From Methylobacterium soli (GTDB lineage Bacteria > Pseudomonadota > Alphaproteobacteria > Rhizobiales > Beijerinckiaceae), in NCBI RefSeq assembly GCF_008806385.1, contig NZ_VZZK01000004.1:88201-152200 (forward strand): DNA of 64,000 nt. The letters are read 5' to 3'. Position 1 is the stretch's first letter. Each line of letters begins with the position of its first letter. Shown piece after piece: positions 16,799 through 25,392 of this stretch. The notes under the pieces were generated by a model. It was not told where the DNA came from. It saw only the letters and a list, made by a program, of their open reading frames with translations, and did not search any database. The position numbers were made by a program, and so were the translations under genes.

Positions 16799-18169
16799 AT
16801 GGACGTGGTCAGCGCGCAGGACATCGTCGACACCGTCCGGACGAGCCTCCTCGTCCTCGACACCGATCTTAGGGTCGTCTCCGCCAACCGCGCCTTCTAC
16901 CGTACCTTCTCCGTCGATCCGGACGCGACCGAGGGACGGATGCTGTTCGAACTCGGCGACGGACAGTGGGACATCCCCGGCCTGCGCAGCCTGCTCGTTG
17001 ATGTCGTCCCGCGGGACGATGCGGTCGAGGCGTTCGAGGTCGCGCACGACTTTCCGGGGGTTGGGCACAGGGTGATGCTCCTGAACGCCCGCAAGGTGTT
17101 CCGCCCCGGGAACCACGTCCCCTTCCTTCTGCTCGCCATCGACGACGTCACCGGCGAACGGGAGGCCAGGGCGGAGGCCGAGCGCCATTGGCGCCTCGCC
17201 CAGAACGTCGTCGACACCGTCCGCGACCCGCTCGTGATCCTGGAGCAGGACCTTACGGTCGTCACCGCGAGCAGGGCCTTCCTGACACTGTTCCGGGTCC
17301 AGGCCGACGCGGTGGTCGGACGGCCGATACAGGACCTGTCGCAGGGGCAATGGAAGGTCGGGCGCCTCCAGGAACTGCTCGAACGCGTGGTGCCGGATGA
17401 TGCCGCCGTCGACGGCTACGAGGTCGAGGACGATTTCCCGGGGCTCGGACGGCGCATCTTCAGGCTGAACGCCCGCAAGATCCACCGACCCGGCAATCAC
17501 GTCACTCGGCTCCTCCTGGTGTTCGAGGACGTGACGGAGGCCCGCCTGATGGAGCGGCACCGGGACCTCCTCGCGGCCGAGCTCGCCCACCGCATCAAGA
17601 ACTCCCTGCAGATCATCACCTCGTTCGTCTCCTATGAGATCCGCCGCGCGGCGGCCCCGTGCGTCGAGGGCTACCGGGCAATGCAGGCGCGCATCGGCGC
17701 GGTGGCAGAGCTCTACGACGTGATCTCGCGCTCGGCGACGCTCGGACCGGTGCCGATGCGACCCTACCTGGAGGGCATCGCCGGCAGCCTGCGCTCCAGC
17801 CTGCTCGGGATGGACGCCCGGGTCGCGGTCGAGGTGGAAGCCGAGCCGCTCGCCATCGTCGCGGACCAGGCGGTGACGGTCGGCCTGATCGTCAACGAGC
17901 TCGCCACGAACGCGGTCAAGCACGCGTTCCCCGGCGGGCAGGGCCGCATCGTGCTCGGGTTCAGGCGCATCGACGGCGAGGTTGCCCTGACGGTCGCCGA
18001 CGACGGGATCGGGCTGGGGGGCGCCGCCGGCGGCGGGACGTCAGGGCTGGGGTCGCGCTTCGTCGACGCCTTCGTGCGTCAGGTCGGCGGTACCTTGGCG
18101 CGGGCCACGGGCAAGGAGGGCACGACCGTCACGGTGCGGCTGCCCGCCACCATCCTCGCCGAGGTATGA
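16799..18169 (+). CDS. Dual-PAS sensor kinase of the HisKA_2 class
   Basis: About 456 residues. Two PAS-like sensor domains in tandem are clearly internally duplicated: VRTSLLVLDTDLRVVSANRA and VRDPLVILEQDLTVVTASRA. Each is followed by an LNARK...RPGNHV segment. The kinase core belongs to the HisKA_2 class, with LAAELAHRIKNSLQIITSFV as the dimerisation and phospho-His helix, then an ATP-binding domain with IVNELATNAVKHAFPGG. HisKA_2/HWE kinases in alphaproteobacteria often feed the PhyR general-stress pathway, a family-based expectation only. ATG 16799 was preferred because AAGGGGG precedes it; a GTG at 16763 would add 12 residues. Confidence 0.9.
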   Translation: MDVVSAQDIVDTVRTSLLVLDTDLRVVSANRAFYRTFSVDPDATEGRMLFELGDGQWDIPGLRSLLVDVVPRDDAVEAFEVAHDFPGVGHRVMLLNARKVFRPGNHVPFLLLAIDDVTGEREARAEAERHWRLAQNVVDTVRDPLVILEQDLTVVTASRAFLTLFRVQADAVVGRPIQDLSQGQWKVGRLQELLERVVPDDAAVDGYEVEDDFPGLGRRIFRLNARKIHRPGNHVTRLLLVFEDVTEARLMERHRDLLAAELAHRIKNSLQIITSFVSYEIRRAAAPCVEGYRAMQARIGAVAELYDVISRSATLGPVPMRPYLEGIAGSLRSSLLGMDARVAVEVEAEPLAIVADQAVTVGLIVNELATNAVKHAFPGGQGRIVLGFRRIDGEVALTVADDGIGLGGAAGGGTSGLGSRFVDAFVRQVGGTLARATGKEGTTVTVRLPATILAEV

Positions 18170-18483
18170 CGCCCGACGTTGCGTGAGGGCAGTCGTGGGG
18201 CCGGCTACGGATGTCCTTGGCGCCAAGTGAAGCCCGGCGCCGGGATGGGCCCGATCCGTTCGGCGTTCGCGGATGCATGTTCAGCCCGAGCGCTGGCCGT
18301 AACGACCGTCGCACTGGGCCTCGAAGTACCTTCCGAAGCCCACGCGGACGTCCATCTTCTTCTTGAGGGTGCCGGGTGTGAGTGGCTCCTTGTGCAGGGC
18401 CGCGACGATGCGTGCATCCCTTCAACGACGATAGGCAGCTAGCAAGCTTTGACAGCAGCTTGGCCGGCGTGGGAGTCTGCGGC
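18170..18483. other. Intergenic region before the ParD-like gene
   Basis: About 310 bp without a convincing gene. Short frames here have no recognisable domain or good start site. No clear promoter motif was found, although the promoter of the ParD-like/kinase pair should lie here. Confidence 0.5.
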
Positions 18484-18675
18484 ATGTCGAGCACGCCCAC
18501 CCGCAACATCGCCCTCACTCCCGTCATGGAGGAGTACATCCGGGCGCAGGTGGCTTCGGGGCACTACGGAAACGCCAGCGAGGTCGTCCGGGCCGGCTTG
18601 CGCCTCCTGATGGAGCGGGACCCCGCCGTCGCCCGTCTCAAAGCCGCCGGGTCGAAGGCTCAGCCCAACCGATGA
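18484..18675 (+). CDS. ParD-like antitoxin (orphan)
   Basis: A 63-residue protein with the ribbon-helix-helix start of ParD antitoxins: a short beta strand NIALTPVMEEYI, then VASGHYGNASEVVRAGLRLL, which is the hallmark GxYxNxSEVVRxGLRLL pattern. The C-terminus (ERDPAVARLKAAGSK) is short; ParD usually has a longer tail that wraps ParE. No ParE toxin gene follows. Instead the stop codon overlaps the start of a sensor kinase (ATGA). It probably binds DNA as a dimer and may autoregulate the pair. Whether it still neutralises a toxin elsewhere is unknown. Confidence 0.82.
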   Translation: MSSTPTRNIALTPVMEEYIRAQVASGHYGNASEVVRAGLRLLMERDPAVARLKAAGSKAQPNR

Positions 18676-20717
18676 GCCTCCCCGATGCGGCGCGCCCGCA
18701 CGACTTCCAGGCCGACATCGACCTGATCGGCAGCATCGAGGCGGTCCCGACCATCCTCGACGCCGTCTGCCGCATCACCGGCATGGGCTTCGCCGCCGTG
18801 GCGCGCGTCACCGGGGACCGTTGGGTCGCCTGCAGCGTCAAGGACGACATCGCCTTCGGCCTGGAGCCCGGCGGAGAACTGGAGGTCGCGAGCACAATCT
18901 GCCACGAGATCCGGCAGAACCGGACCGCAGTGGTGATCGACCACGTGGCCGAGGATCCCCGGTACCGCACACACCACACGCCGGCGCGGTACGGCTTCCA
19001 GAGCTACGTCTCGATGCCCATCGTGCTGCCGGACGGTACGTTCTTCGGCACTCTTTGCGCTATCGACCCGAAGCCTGCGGCTGTGAACCGACCGGAGGTC
19101 GTGGGCACCATCAGGATGTTCGCCGACCTGATCGGCTTCCACGTCGATGCCAACCAGCGCGTCGCGTCGAGTGGCGCGGCGCTGCGGCTCTACGCCAACA
19201 TCGTGCAGTCGGATGCGGCGCCGATCTGCGCCTTCGACCACGACTTCCGCCTCATCGCCTTCAACAAGGCCCACAACGACGAGTTCTTCCGCGTCAACGG
19301 CTTCCATACGAAGGTCGGCGACGTATTTCCGGACCTGTTCATCCCGCAACAGGCCGCCGCCATGCGCGCCAACATGGCCCGGGCGCTCGCCGGCGAGTCG
19401 TACAAGGTCGAGGCCGTCTTCGGTCGACCCGAGTTCGGGCAGCCCTGCTGGGAGATCACCTACACGCCCCTGCGCGACGAGACGGGCTCTATCATCGGTG
19501 CCTTCCACCAGGCGCACGACATCAGCGCGCGGCTCCTGGCCGAGGCCGAGCTCCGGGACGCCCAGGAGGCGCTGCGCCAGTCGCAGAAGCTGGAGGCGGT
19601 CGGCCAGCTGACCGGGGGCGTCGCGCATGATTTCAACAACCTGCTGACCATCATCCGCTCGTCGGTCGACTTCCTGCGCCGGCCCGAGCTCTCGGCGGAG
19701 CGCCGCGCCCGCTACATGGACGCGGTCTCCGACACGGTCGACCGGGCCGCCAAGCTGACGGGCCAGCTCCTCGCCTTCGCCCGGCGGCAGACGCTCAAGC
19801 CCGAGGTGTTCGACGCCGGGGCGCAGCTGCATGCCGTGGCCGACATGCTGGACACGCTCACCGGCGCCCGTATCCGCGTGGTCACCGAGGTGGCGGACGA
19901 GCCCTGCTTCGTCCGCGCCGACGTCAGCCAGTTCCAAACGGCGCTGATCAACATGGCCGTCAACGCCCGCGACGCGATGGATGGCGAAGGGACGCTGACG
20001 CTGCGGCTCACCTGCGCGAGCGGGCTGCCGGCCATCCGCGGCCATGCCGCGGCGACCGGACCCTTCGCCGCGGTGTCGCTGACCGATACCGGCGCCGGCA
20101 TCGCGCCGGACCAGCTCGTGCGGATCTTCGAGCCGTTCTTCACCACCAAGGAGATTGGCAAGGGCACGGGCCTCGGCCTGTCGCAGGTCTTCGGCTTCGC
20201 CAAGCAGTCGGGCGGCGACGTCGCGGTCGAGAGCGAGATCGGCCGGGGCACGACCTTCACCCTCTACCTGCGGGAGATCGCGGGCGAGCCGTGTGGCGAG
20301 CCACCGGTCACCGACGCGAACGAGTCCTTCCCGGTGGGCGAGGGACAGCGCGTGCTGGTCGTGGAGGACAACGTCGAGGTGGGCCGCTTCGCAACCCAGA
20401 TTCTGGAGGATTTCGGCTACAGCACGACCTGGGCGGCGAACGCCGAGACTGCTCTGGAGGTGCTCGGCCCTGACGGGTCCGGGTTCGACGCGGTGTTCTC
20501 GGACGTGGTGATGCCAGGCATGGGGGGGATCGCGATGGCCCGCATCCTCCGGGACCGACTCCCGAACCTGCCGGTGTTGCTGGCCTCGGGCTACAGCCAC
20601 GTGTTCGCCCGGGACGGCTCGGACGGCTTCGAGCTCCTGCACAAGCCGTACTCGGCCGACCAGCTCGGGCGCATTCTCGGCAAGGTCGTGCCGCGGCGCA
20701 TTCGCGAGCGGGACTAG
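18672..20717 (+). CDS. Hybrid sensor histidine kinase (GAF-PAS-HisKA-HATPase-REC)
   Basis: 681 residues, cytosolic. A GAF domain (15-160) contains AVCRITGMGFAAVARVTGDR and a conserved-looking PIVLPDGTFFGTLCAIDP. A PAS domain (175-290) has APICAFDHDFRLIAFNKAH. HisKA has the phospho-His in GGVAHDFNNLLTIIRSSVDF. HATPase has LTDTGAGIAPDQ and GTGLGLSQVFGF (415-530). The C-terminal receiver (555-675) has VLVVEDNVEVGRF, the acceptor in AVFSDVVMPGMGG and LHKPYSADQL. Its start overlaps the stop of the ParD-like gene by 4 bp, so the two are translated together. The signal is unknown. Confidence 0.93.
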   Translation: MSLPDAARPHDFQADIDLIGSIEAVPTILDAVCRITGMGFAAVARVTGDRWVACSVKDDIAFGLEPGGELEVASTICHEIRQNRTAVVIDHVAEDPRYRTHHTPARYGFQSYVSMPIVLPDGTFFGTLCAIDPKPAAVNRPEVVGTIRMFADLIGFHVDANQRVASSGAALRLYANIVQSDAAPICAFDHDFRLIAFNKAHNDEFFRVNGFHTKVGDVFPDLFIPQQAAAMRANMARALAGESYKVEAVFGRPEFGQPCWEITYTPLRDETGSIIGAFHQAHDISARLLAEAELRDAQEALRQSQKLEAVGQLTGGVAHDFNNLLTIIRSSVDFLRRPELSAERRARYMDAVSDTVDRAAKLTGQLLAFARRQTLKPEVFDAGAQLHAVADMLDTLTGARIRVVTEVADEPCFVRADVSQFQTALINMAVNARDAMDGEGTLTLRLTCASGLPAIRGHAAATGPFAAVSLTDTGAGIAPDQLVRIFEPFFTTKEIGKGTGLGLSQVFGFAKQSGGDVAVESEIGRGTTFTLYLREIAGEPCGEPPVTDANESFPVGEGQRVLVVEDNVEVGRFATQILEDFGYSTTWAANAETALEVLGPDGSGFDAVFSDVVMPGMGGIAMARILRDRLPNLPVLLASGYSHVFARDGSDGFELLHKPYSADQLGRILGKVVPRRIRERD

Positions 20718-20824
20718 CGGTCAGCCTCCTACGCTTGGAAGTCGCCTAAGAAGGCTCGCTCGGCGTGGGTAGCGGAGGTTTTCTGAGAACGTTGTGGCCG
20801 CCGGAGCGATCATTCTACCTCAAC

Positions 20825-21009
20825 GTCCGCTGTCGGGCTCCAAGCGGCCATTCGAGTGATTTCGCCCGAAGGTCCGCTGATGGCGCAAGTGGGGCCTGTG
20901 ATTCAGCTTGAGCCAATGTCCGCTTCGGAGACGCCGGCAAATGCCGCCGAATGACCGAGATGGGCGCACAGCCGAAGGTCCGCTTCCGGGCATCGAGCTA
21001 ACTTCCGCT
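20825..21009. repeat. Five spaced copies of a TCCGCT-type short motif in a gene-free stretch
   Basis: GTCCGCT occurs at 20825, 20872, 20918 and 20978, and a fifth variant TTCCGCT at 21003, all in the same orientation, with gaps of 47, 46, 60 and 25 bp. The region 20718-21166 has no supported gene. It looks like decayed repetitive DNA, but the origin is unknown. Confidence 0.45.
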
Positions 21010-21166
21010 CCCCACCCTTTGCGGACCTCGCGACTGGGTACTAAGCGTCAGATTTCGCCCATTAGATCGACCCTCGTCGCCGCCACCGCCGCTGGATGGC
21101 GGACCGCATGACCCGTCATTCGATCAGCGCCGTCGCGAGTGCGGTGTTTGGCGACGCGGCACGGCT

Positions 21167-21664
21167 TCATATCCCATTGCCGACATCCTTTCCGGCCCCT
21201 CCGCCGGCCTTGTCGGCCAAGTTCGGCACGTCGCGCAACTCGTCGTCGATCTGACGCACGACGATCCGCCCTTCCGCGATGACGATGGTCGCCGCCACGA
21301 TGACCGTGACGAAGCCGCCGATTGCCGTGACGATGCCGCAGACCGTGACGGCTGCGGACCGCGGGACGATGACATCCAATGCGCCGAAGATGAGGGAGCC
21401 GATCAGCAGGATGGCCGCGACGAGGCCAAGGAGGGACGCCCGGCTCATCAGGCGGCACCTGTGCCGGTATGCGAGCACCTGTGCCTTCAGGTTGTCGGCC
21501 CGGCCGGCCTCGTGCCCCTTGGAGCGGTAATCTCCGACCGCCTGTTGGTAGCGGTTCAGGGCCGCGTCGTAACGCTGCTGCAGGAACCCCATGAAGATCC
21601 AGGCGGCGAACACGATGGACGCGTTCGGCCCGATGGCCTTGAGGACGTCGCTGAGCTGTACCAT
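21167..21664 (-). CDS. DUF2721-like small membrane protein
   Basis: A 165-residue protein with an N-terminal hydrophobic segment (IVFAAWIFMGFLQ), a charged cytosolic loop with RYQQAVGDYRSKGHEAG and YRHRCRLMSRASLLG, and two further membrane segments (LVAAILLIGSLIFGALDVI and IGGFVTVIVAATIVIA), ending in a polar tail. This layout matches DUF2721-type proteins, whose function is unknown. The start at 21664 gives a protein of the expected length; the longer in-frame extension upstream runs into the adjacent SDR gene and is not supported. It is 128 bp downstream of that SDR gene on the same strand. Confidence 0.65.
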   Translation of the reverse strand: MVQLSDVLKAIGPNASIVFAAWIFMGFLQQRYDAALNRYQQAVGDYRSKGHEAGRADNLKAQVLAYRHRCRLMSRASLLGLVAAILLIGSLIFGALDVIVPRSAAVTVCGIVTAIGGFVTVIVAATIVIAEGRIVVRQIDDELRDVPNLADKAGGGAGKDVGNGI

Positions 21665-21792
21665 CGCGGATCCATGGTGGTGGGTGTCGTCACTTCGCCG
21701 ACACGGTGCGCCAACCCGGAGCGGTCGATGTCCCCTGTTCGGTGCCGGTGGCATCGGATCGGATCCTCGCCCGACCCGATGCCTGTCGTTGC

Positions 21793-22698
21793 CTATGCGG
21801 TGCCGTTGCCGCCGGTGGCGCCATAGACTTCGCCCGTGACGAAGCTCGCCTCCTGAGAGGCCAGGAACACGTAGATCGGGGCGAGCTCGACCGGCTGACC
21901 CGGGCGGCCCAGCGGCACCTCCGACCCGAAGGTCTCGACCGCGTCCTGTGGCTGGCCGCCGGAGGGCTGCAGCGCGGTCCAGAACGGGCCCGGGGCGACG
22001 GCGTTCACCCGGATGCCCTTCGAGATCGCCTGCTTGGCCAGCGCCTTCGAAAACGCGACGATTCCGGCCTTGGTGGTCGCGTAATCGACGAGGATCTGCG
22101 GCGGGTTGTAGGCGACCACGGAGGCCGTGTTGATGATGGATGCGCCGGCCGGGAGCAGCGGCATCGCCGCCTTGGTGATCCAAAACATCGCGTAGAGGTT
22201 GGTCTTCAGCGTCAGGTCGAACTGCTCGTCCGAGATGTCGCCGATGTCCTTCCGGTTCGTCTGCTTGCCGGCATTGTTCACGAGGACGTCGAGCCCGCCG
22301 AGGCCCGTGACCGCCCGGTGGACCAAGGTCTCGCAGAACGTCCTGTCAGTGATGTCGCCCGGCAGCAGGATGGCCTTGCGACCCTCCGCCTCGATCAGCT
22401 TGGCGACCTCCTGAGCATCGGGCATCTCGGTCTCGACAAAGCTGAGGGCGACGTCGGCGCCCTCGCGGGCGAATGCGATGGCGGCGGCGCGTCCGATGCC
22501 GCTGTCGGCGCCTGTCACCAGGGCCTTGCGGCCTGCGAGGCGGCCATGCCCCCGGTAGCTGGTCTCGCCGTGGTCCGGCTTCGGGTCCATGGCCCCGGCG
22601 AGGCCCGGCGCTTCCTGCGGCTGCCGCTTGAACGGCGGCTGCGGGTATTGGGTGCGCGGGTCCTGCATCGTTGTGCGATGACCGGGTGAGTTCGTCAT
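21793..22698 (-). CDS. SDR-family oxidoreductase (YghA-like, general stress type)
   Basis: A 301-residue NAD(P)-dependent dehydrogenase. A polar N-terminal extension of about 50 residues (QDPRTQYPQPPFKRQ, then MDPKPDHGETSYRG) is typical of the YghA/YhdF group. The Rossmann motif is TGADSGIG, then NNAGKQ, the catalytic Ser in NTASVVAYN and the YATTK Tyr-Lys pair. Members of this group are commonly stress-induced; the substrate is not known. A GGAAC-N17-CATT element lies upstream. It is followed by the DUF2721-like gene. Confidence 0.92.
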   Translation of the reverse strand: MTNSPGHRTTMQDPRTQYPQPPFKRQPQEAPGLAGAMDPKPDHGETSYRGHGRLAGRKALVTGADSGIGRAAAIAFAREGADVALSFVETEMPDAQEVAKLIEAEGRKAILLPGDITDRTFCETLVHRAVTGLGGLDVLVNNAGKQTNRKDIGDISDEQFDLTLKTNLYAMFWITKAAMPLLPAGASIINTASVVAYNPPQILVDYATTKAGIVAFSKALAKQAISKGIRVNAVAPGPFWTALQPSGGQPQDAVETFGSEVPLGRPGQPVELAPIYVFLASQEASFVTGEVYGATGGNGTA

Positions 22699-23135
22699 GA
22701 TGTGTCCTTCGACATCGCCGGAAGCCCGGGCGGGGACGGCGACGCAATGATGGGTTGCTGGCGGAATGTCCGGCGCGCGGGGGCGGTTCCTGCTCCGGCC
22801 CGGTCACGCCCGGGCTTCGGGGACGCCACCTCGTCACGGCCCCAAGGGATGCCGAACCCCGCGTCGCCCACGGCCTTCCGGTCGGTGATCGGAGGCTCGG
22901 CCGCACGGGCGAAGACCCCCGCACGGATCCGGGAGATGCTCCCGGCGGACGTCGCGCCGCGGTTGGTCCGATGCCGGTTCAGCGGACCCATGGCGGCGTC
23001 GCAAGGACGTGCCTGGTCCTCGAAGGCGACGAGGTCCAAGCGCATGTCCTCGATCTCCGCGGGCCCGATCATCCCTGGCATCCCTGCGGCCGGGCGGAGG
23101 TCGTCACATCCCGGCCTGCACCGGGGATCCGAGAC
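22699..23135. other. Gene-free stretch upstream of the SDR gene
   Basis: About 440 bp. It holds the candidate stress promoter of the SDR gene (22765-22790). Longer frames on the plus strand here have biased composition and no recognisable domain, and are treated as chance. Confidence 0.5.
22765..22790 (-). promoter_or_regulatory. Candidate EcfG-type promoter of the SDR gene
   Basis: On the minus strand GGAAC, N17, CATT ends 67 bp before the SDR start. The general-stress sigma factor EcfG of alphaproteobacteria uses GGAAC-N16/17-CGTT, so the match is 5 of 5 and 3 of 4. Confidence 0.4.
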
Positions 23136-23495
23136 CTACGGCAGGGCGCCGATCATGCCCTTGGCCTGGGTCATCGTGTTCTCGCAGGCGCGCTTGTCGC
23201 CGCGCCGGTCCTCGTCCGCCGCACGCACGATGAGTGTCCTGGCGACGGCCACGTGGTCGGCGGTCGAGAGGGTCTCAGGATCGCTGGGAGCGTCGGCGCG
23301 GGCGGCGGCGATGCCCTTGGGCGATCCTGTCCGGACGGAGTGACCGTCCTGCAGCCCGGCGACCTGGATGGCCCCGGCGCTGTCGAGGCGACGCTCGATG
23401 GTGCCGATCTGCTCGGCGCAGGATGACGCCAGGACCGGAAGCGGCGACAGGACGAGGAGGACGGCGGTGAGGGTCGGAACGATGCGCATCGGCAT
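23136..23495 (-). CDS. Small secreted hypothetical protein
   Basis: A 119-residue protein with a clear signal peptide (MPMRIVPTLTAVLLVLSPL, cleavage after VLA), then a mature part starting SSCAEQIGTIERRLDSAGAI. The mature domain has two cysteines (SSCAEQ and RACENT), which could form a periplasmic disulfide, and a C-terminal helix ENTMTQAKGMIGAL. I do not recognise the family. The start was set at the signal peptide because the upstream extension is rich in Arg and Cys and looks non-coding; a second ATG two codons downstream is also possible. Confidence 0.65.
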   Translation of the reverse strand: MPMRIVPTLTAVLLVLSPLPVLASSCAEQIGTIERRLDSAGAIQVAGLQDGHSVRTGSPKGIAAARADAPSDPETLSTADHVAVARTLIVRAADEDRRGDKRACENTMTQAKGMIGALP

Positions 23496-23892
23496 GACTT
23501 TCGGGAGGTGGCAGCATCGTGGTTTCGCCCGGCGAGCGTTCGACCCGATGCCGTCCCTCACGCGGCGATGCAAGGGTAGCGTCCGGTCAACCAGCCCCGG
23601 CAGCTAATGTTGCATCGCAGCGTGAAAACGCGGGGCAGGTGTGCGTGGCCGGGCGAGCGATGGACGACTGGCAGCCCGGACCGGGCGCCTCACCGATATG
23701 ACTTCCACCTGTCCGATGCGCGCTGGCTTCGTCAGCCTCGCCAACGACGTCGCCGAGGCGGGGACCGACTTTCGACGACTGCGACGCCCCGCCACCGTCC
23801 TGGTCTGGATCTCCGGTGACGCCACGCTCCCGGCGCACCGGAACATGCAACGCAAGCCACCGCTTTCGTAGAGGAAAGAAAAAAGGCGTTCC
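23496..23892. other. Gene-free stretch before the HAD hydrolase
   Basis: About 400 bp without a supportable gene. A 57-codon frame at 23698-23871 has no recognisable motif. GGAAC at 23840-23844 followed after 16 bases by CGCT could be a weak stress promoter for the HAD gene. Confidence 0.4.
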
Positions 23893-24567
23893 ATGCCCAC
23901 CGCAGTGATCTTCGACGTCGATGGCACCCTCATCGACTCGGTTCCCCAGCACGCCCGTGCCTGGCAGGACGCCTTCCGCGACTTCGGTCACGACATCCCC
24001 TTCGAGGACCTGCGACGGCAGATCGGCAAGGGCGGGGACCTCCTGCTTCCGGTGTTCCTGTCGGAGGCCGAGAACGCGCAGAAGGGGGAGGCGCTGGAGG
24101 AGCACCGCTCGAAGATCCTGAAGGAACGCTACCTGCCGACGATCCAGGGCTTGCCGCAGGTCCGTGCACTCGTCGAGCGCCTGCTGGCCGACGGCAAGCA
24201 ACTCGCGCTCGCGTCCTCCGCCAAGGGCGACGAGCTGCAGACCTACAAGAAGATAGCCGACATCGAGGATCTCATCGGCATCGAGACGTCCTCGGACGAT
24301 GCCGAGGAGAGCAAGCCGAACCCGGACATCTTCCAGGCTGCCCTGAAGCGCATCGATGGTGTCGCGGCGGAGGGAGCCATCGTCGTCGGCGATACCCCCT
24401 ACGATGCCGAGGCCGCCAGCAAGGCCGGCATACGCACGATTGGCCTGCTCAGCGGCGGTTGGACGGCCGAGGAACTCATGCAAGCTGGCTGCATCGCCAC
24501 TTACAGGGACCCCGCAGACCTGCTGGCTCAGTACGACACCTCACCGCTGGCTGGGTCTCGGACCTGA
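23893..24567 (+). CDS. HAD-superfamily hydrolase (phosphoglycolate phosphatase-like)
   Basis: A 224-residue cytosolic phosphatase. Motif I is IFDVDGTLIDSVP with the nucleophile and acid Asp pair, a helical cap follows (20-85), motif II is LALASSAKGDE, motif III is ESKPNPDIF, and motif IV is IVVGDTPYDAEAA. It would hydrolyse a small phosphorylated metabolite with Mg2+; the substrate is unknown. A purine-rich AGAGGAAAG stretch precedes the ATG. The thioesterase gene follows 24 bp later and probably shares the transcript. Confidence 0.93.
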   Translation: MPTAVIFDVDGTLIDSVPQHARAWQDAFRDFGHDIPFEDLRRQIGKGGDLLLPVFLSEAENAQKGEALEEHRSKILKERYLPTIQGLPQVRALVERLLADGKQLALASSAKGDELQTYKKIADIEDLIGIETSSDDAEESKPNPDIFQAALKRIDGVAAEGAIVVGDTPYDAEAASKAGIRTIGLLSGGWTAEELMQAGCIATYRDPADLLAQYDTSPLAGSRT

Positions 24568-24591
24568 ACGCGCAAGGGCGGAGCACCTCCC

Positions 24592-24981
24592 ATGACAGAC
24601 ACCATCCCGAGCGTCTCCGACGGCCCGCACCTGCGCACCATCGCCATGCCGCGTGACACGAATGCAGGGGGTGCCATCTTCGGCGGCTGGACCGTGTCGC
24701 AGATGGATCTCGCCGGCGGAACCTTCGTGGCCCAGCGCGCCCAGGGACGCGTGGCGACCGTCAGCATCGATGCGATGCGCTTCCTGCGACCGATTGCGGT
24801 CGGCGACGAGGTGAGTTGCTATTGCCGGCTGCAGGAGGAAGGGGAGACGTCCCTGGCCGTGAAGATCGAGGTCTGGGTTCGGGCCCGCACCGGCAGCAAC
24901 CCGGAGAAGGTGACTGAGGGCGTGTTCACCTACGTGGCCCTGGACGACGAGGGCAAACCCCGTTCCCTGAAGGGTGGTTGA
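24592..24981 (+). CDS. Acyl-CoA thioesterase, YciA-type hotdog protein
   Basis: A 129-residue single-hotdog protein. The central helix motif is RDTNAGGAIFGGWTVSQMDL, with the Asn and Asp characteristic of YciA-type thioesterases, followed by strand motifs VSIDAMRFLRPIAVGDEV and LAVKIEVWVRA. The family hydrolyses a broad range of acyl-CoAs in the cytosol. It lies directly after the HAD hydrolase in a likely two-gene operon. Confidence 0.92.
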   Translation: MTDTIPSVSDGPHLRTIAMPRDTNAGGAIFGGWTVSQMDLAGGTFVAQRAQGRVATVSIDAMRFLRPIAVGDEVSCYCRLQEEGETSLAVKIEVWVRARTGSNPEKVTEGVFTYVALDDEGKPRSLKGG

Positions 24982-25128
24982 CGGTCGAGGGGCCAACACC
25001 GCCGACCTCATCTGCGCGCCCGTGCCGGCACGGTGCTGTCAAGCGCGCGTTCACCCGCATCGCCGGCCTTCTGCCCAGGGTTTGGTCCCTCGGTCCGAGA
25101 ACGGCTTTCCGTGTGATGCGGAAGCGAC

Positions 25129-25266
25129 CTACTTGCTCTTCCCACCCTTCTTGCCGAGTTCGGCCTGGGCCGACGACGAAGTGCGCGGGTTCGACTTTCC
25201 TTCGTGGCTGGCTTTGGCGTTCGCCTTCTTGGCCGTCTCGCTGCCGTGGCCCTTCTTCTCGGTCAT
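25129..25266 (-). CDS. Small lysine/serine-rich hydrophilic protein, paralogue B
   Basis: A 45-residue basic protein: MTEKKGHGSETAKKANAK, then ASHEGKSNPRTSSSAQAE and LGKKGGKSK. It differs from paralogue A (10913-11059) only at residue 7 (His for Tyr), residue 24 (Lys for Arg) and a shorter tail, while the DNA differs at many silent positions. The ATG at 25264-25266 has a GAGGAG site. The long upstream extension in this frame includes that site and the promoter-like region and is not coding. Function is unknown; likely disordered. Confidence 0.82.
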   Translation of the reverse strand: MTEKKGHGSETAKKANAKASHEGKSNPRTSSSAQAELGKKGGKSK

Positions 25267-25291
25267 GTTCGTCTCCTCGTGAGGCAACGGA

Positions 25292-25316
25292 AATGCGCCG
25301 GGCAAAAGCTCGTTCC
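25292..25316 (-). promoter_or_regulatory. Candidate EcfG-type promoter of paralogue B
   Basis: Minus-strand GGAAC (25312-25316), N16, CATT (25292-25295), followed by a 25-bp leader containing GAGGAG. The spacing of GGAAC to the ATG is identical to that at paralogue A. Confidence 0.45.
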
Positions 25317-25392
25317 TGGACGGGTCGTATATTGCGGGCCTGGCGGGATGTCGGAAACGCACGTCGTCAGGGTCGCAGGGAGGGTGCTACCG

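Noticed and set aside
23698-23871. 57-codon frame upstream of the HAD gene
   Set aside because: No recognisable motif or good ribosome site; the sequence does not look selected for coding.
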